This document shows, piece by piece, positions 7,092 through 7,287 of a stretch of 7,287 nt of DNA. Position 1 is the first letter of the stretch; each line of letters opens with the position of its first letter. The notes below the pieces were generated by a model. It searched no databases, was not told where the DNA came from, and saw nothing but the letters and a program-made list of their open reading frames with translations. The position numbers were made by a program, and so were the translations under genes. The stretch is from Oscillospiraceae bacterium (GTDB taxonomy: Bacteria; Bacillota; Clostridia; Oscillospirales; CAG-272). The stretch spans positions 1 to 7,287 of the forward strand of contig WREN01000111.1 of the NCBI GenBank assembly GCA_009779295.1. The letters run 5' to 3'.

Positions 7092-7287
7092 TTTAAAAGG
7101 TAAATTCTTCTATCCGTTATCATAAGCTCTTCCTTAATAAAGATTGGATCAAAGTCTCGGCTTCGTCGTATTCCGCCAGTCGTGTGCATTTTTATTTCCG
7201 CGTGGGTTAGCCGCGGGTCTTTCTGGCTTGCGTTCATGGAGATAACGTTGAGCGTTTGCCGCTTTTTCATAAGCATAGCACGTTCGG
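7088..7287 (-). CDS. Unrecognised reading frame, C-terminal part (5' end outside window)
   Basis: An open frame enters from the right edge on the minus strand and ends at TAA 7090-7088; about 65 residues are visible. It is rich in charged residues (KKRQ, SQKDPRLTHAE, RRSRDFDP) with no membrane segment, and I do not recognise the family. Methionines at 7276 and 7270 have no Shine-Dalgarno before them, so the start probably lies outside. Its stop overlaps the stop of the convergent propeller gene by two bases, and no terminator hairpin is visible between them. Support is only the uninterrupted frame in a stretch otherwise without a gene. Confidence 0.45.
   Translation of the reverse strand, partial: ERAMLMKKRQTLNVISMNASQKDPRLTHAEIKMHTTGGIRRSRDFDPIFIKEELMITDRRIYLLN

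Noticed and set aside
1..7287. CRISPR array, tRNA, rRNA, insertion sequence, CcpA-type cre site
   Set aside because: I saw no spaced direct repeats, cloverleaf, terminal inverted repeats or cre-like palindrome by eye; a computed scan was not possible.

Overview
The window looks like a carbohydrate-use locus from a bacterium, most plausibly a low-GC Gram-positive of the Clostridia type. The signs are strong purine-rich ribosome binding sites, near-consensus SigA-type promoters in an AT-rich spacer, a TTG start behind a good Shine-Dalgarno sequence, and a Gram-positive-style ABC sugar-binding lipoprotein. This placement is inference; no rRNA or other phylogenetic marker is present.

Layout from left to right. 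Bases 1-740 (+) are the 3' half of a GH4 alpha-galactosidase/alpha-glucosidase gene, closed by a hairpin with a T-tract at 760-804. A three-gene operon on the minus strand follows, reading from 4736 down to 810: an extracytoplasmic sugar-binding lipoprotein (4736-3267), a sialidase-fold (Asp-box) beta-propeller with a fibronectin-III-like N-terminus (3244-1865), and a seven-blade FG-GAP/VCBS-type beta-propeller (1850-810). A 161-base AT-rich divergent spacer (4737-4897) holds two back-to-back promoters with 17-base spacers. To its right on the plus strand is a two-gene operon: a GH29 alpha-L-fucosidase of subfamily-B type (4898-6145) and, one base later, a GH43/GH32-like beta-propeller (6147-7091). 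Bases 7088-7287 carry the 3' end of an unrecognised minus-strand reading frame whose stop codon overlaps the stop of the last plus-strand gene.

How the genes may work together (inference): the lipoprotein binds a glycan or oligosaccharide outside the cell. The other proteins carry no signal peptide and so should act on imported sugar in the cytoplasm. GH29 would remove alpha-linked fucose and GH4 an alpha-linked hexose. The three propellers have no assigned activity; they are the best candidates for new glycosidase, lyase or isomerase functions. No permease or ATPase gene for the transporter lies in the window, and the slots after the binding protein are taken by propeller genes.

The most interesting points are the three different cytoplasmic beta-propellers in one small divergent locus, the loss of the RIP arginine in the sialidase-like protein, and the histidine-rich conserved loops of the FG-GAP protein.
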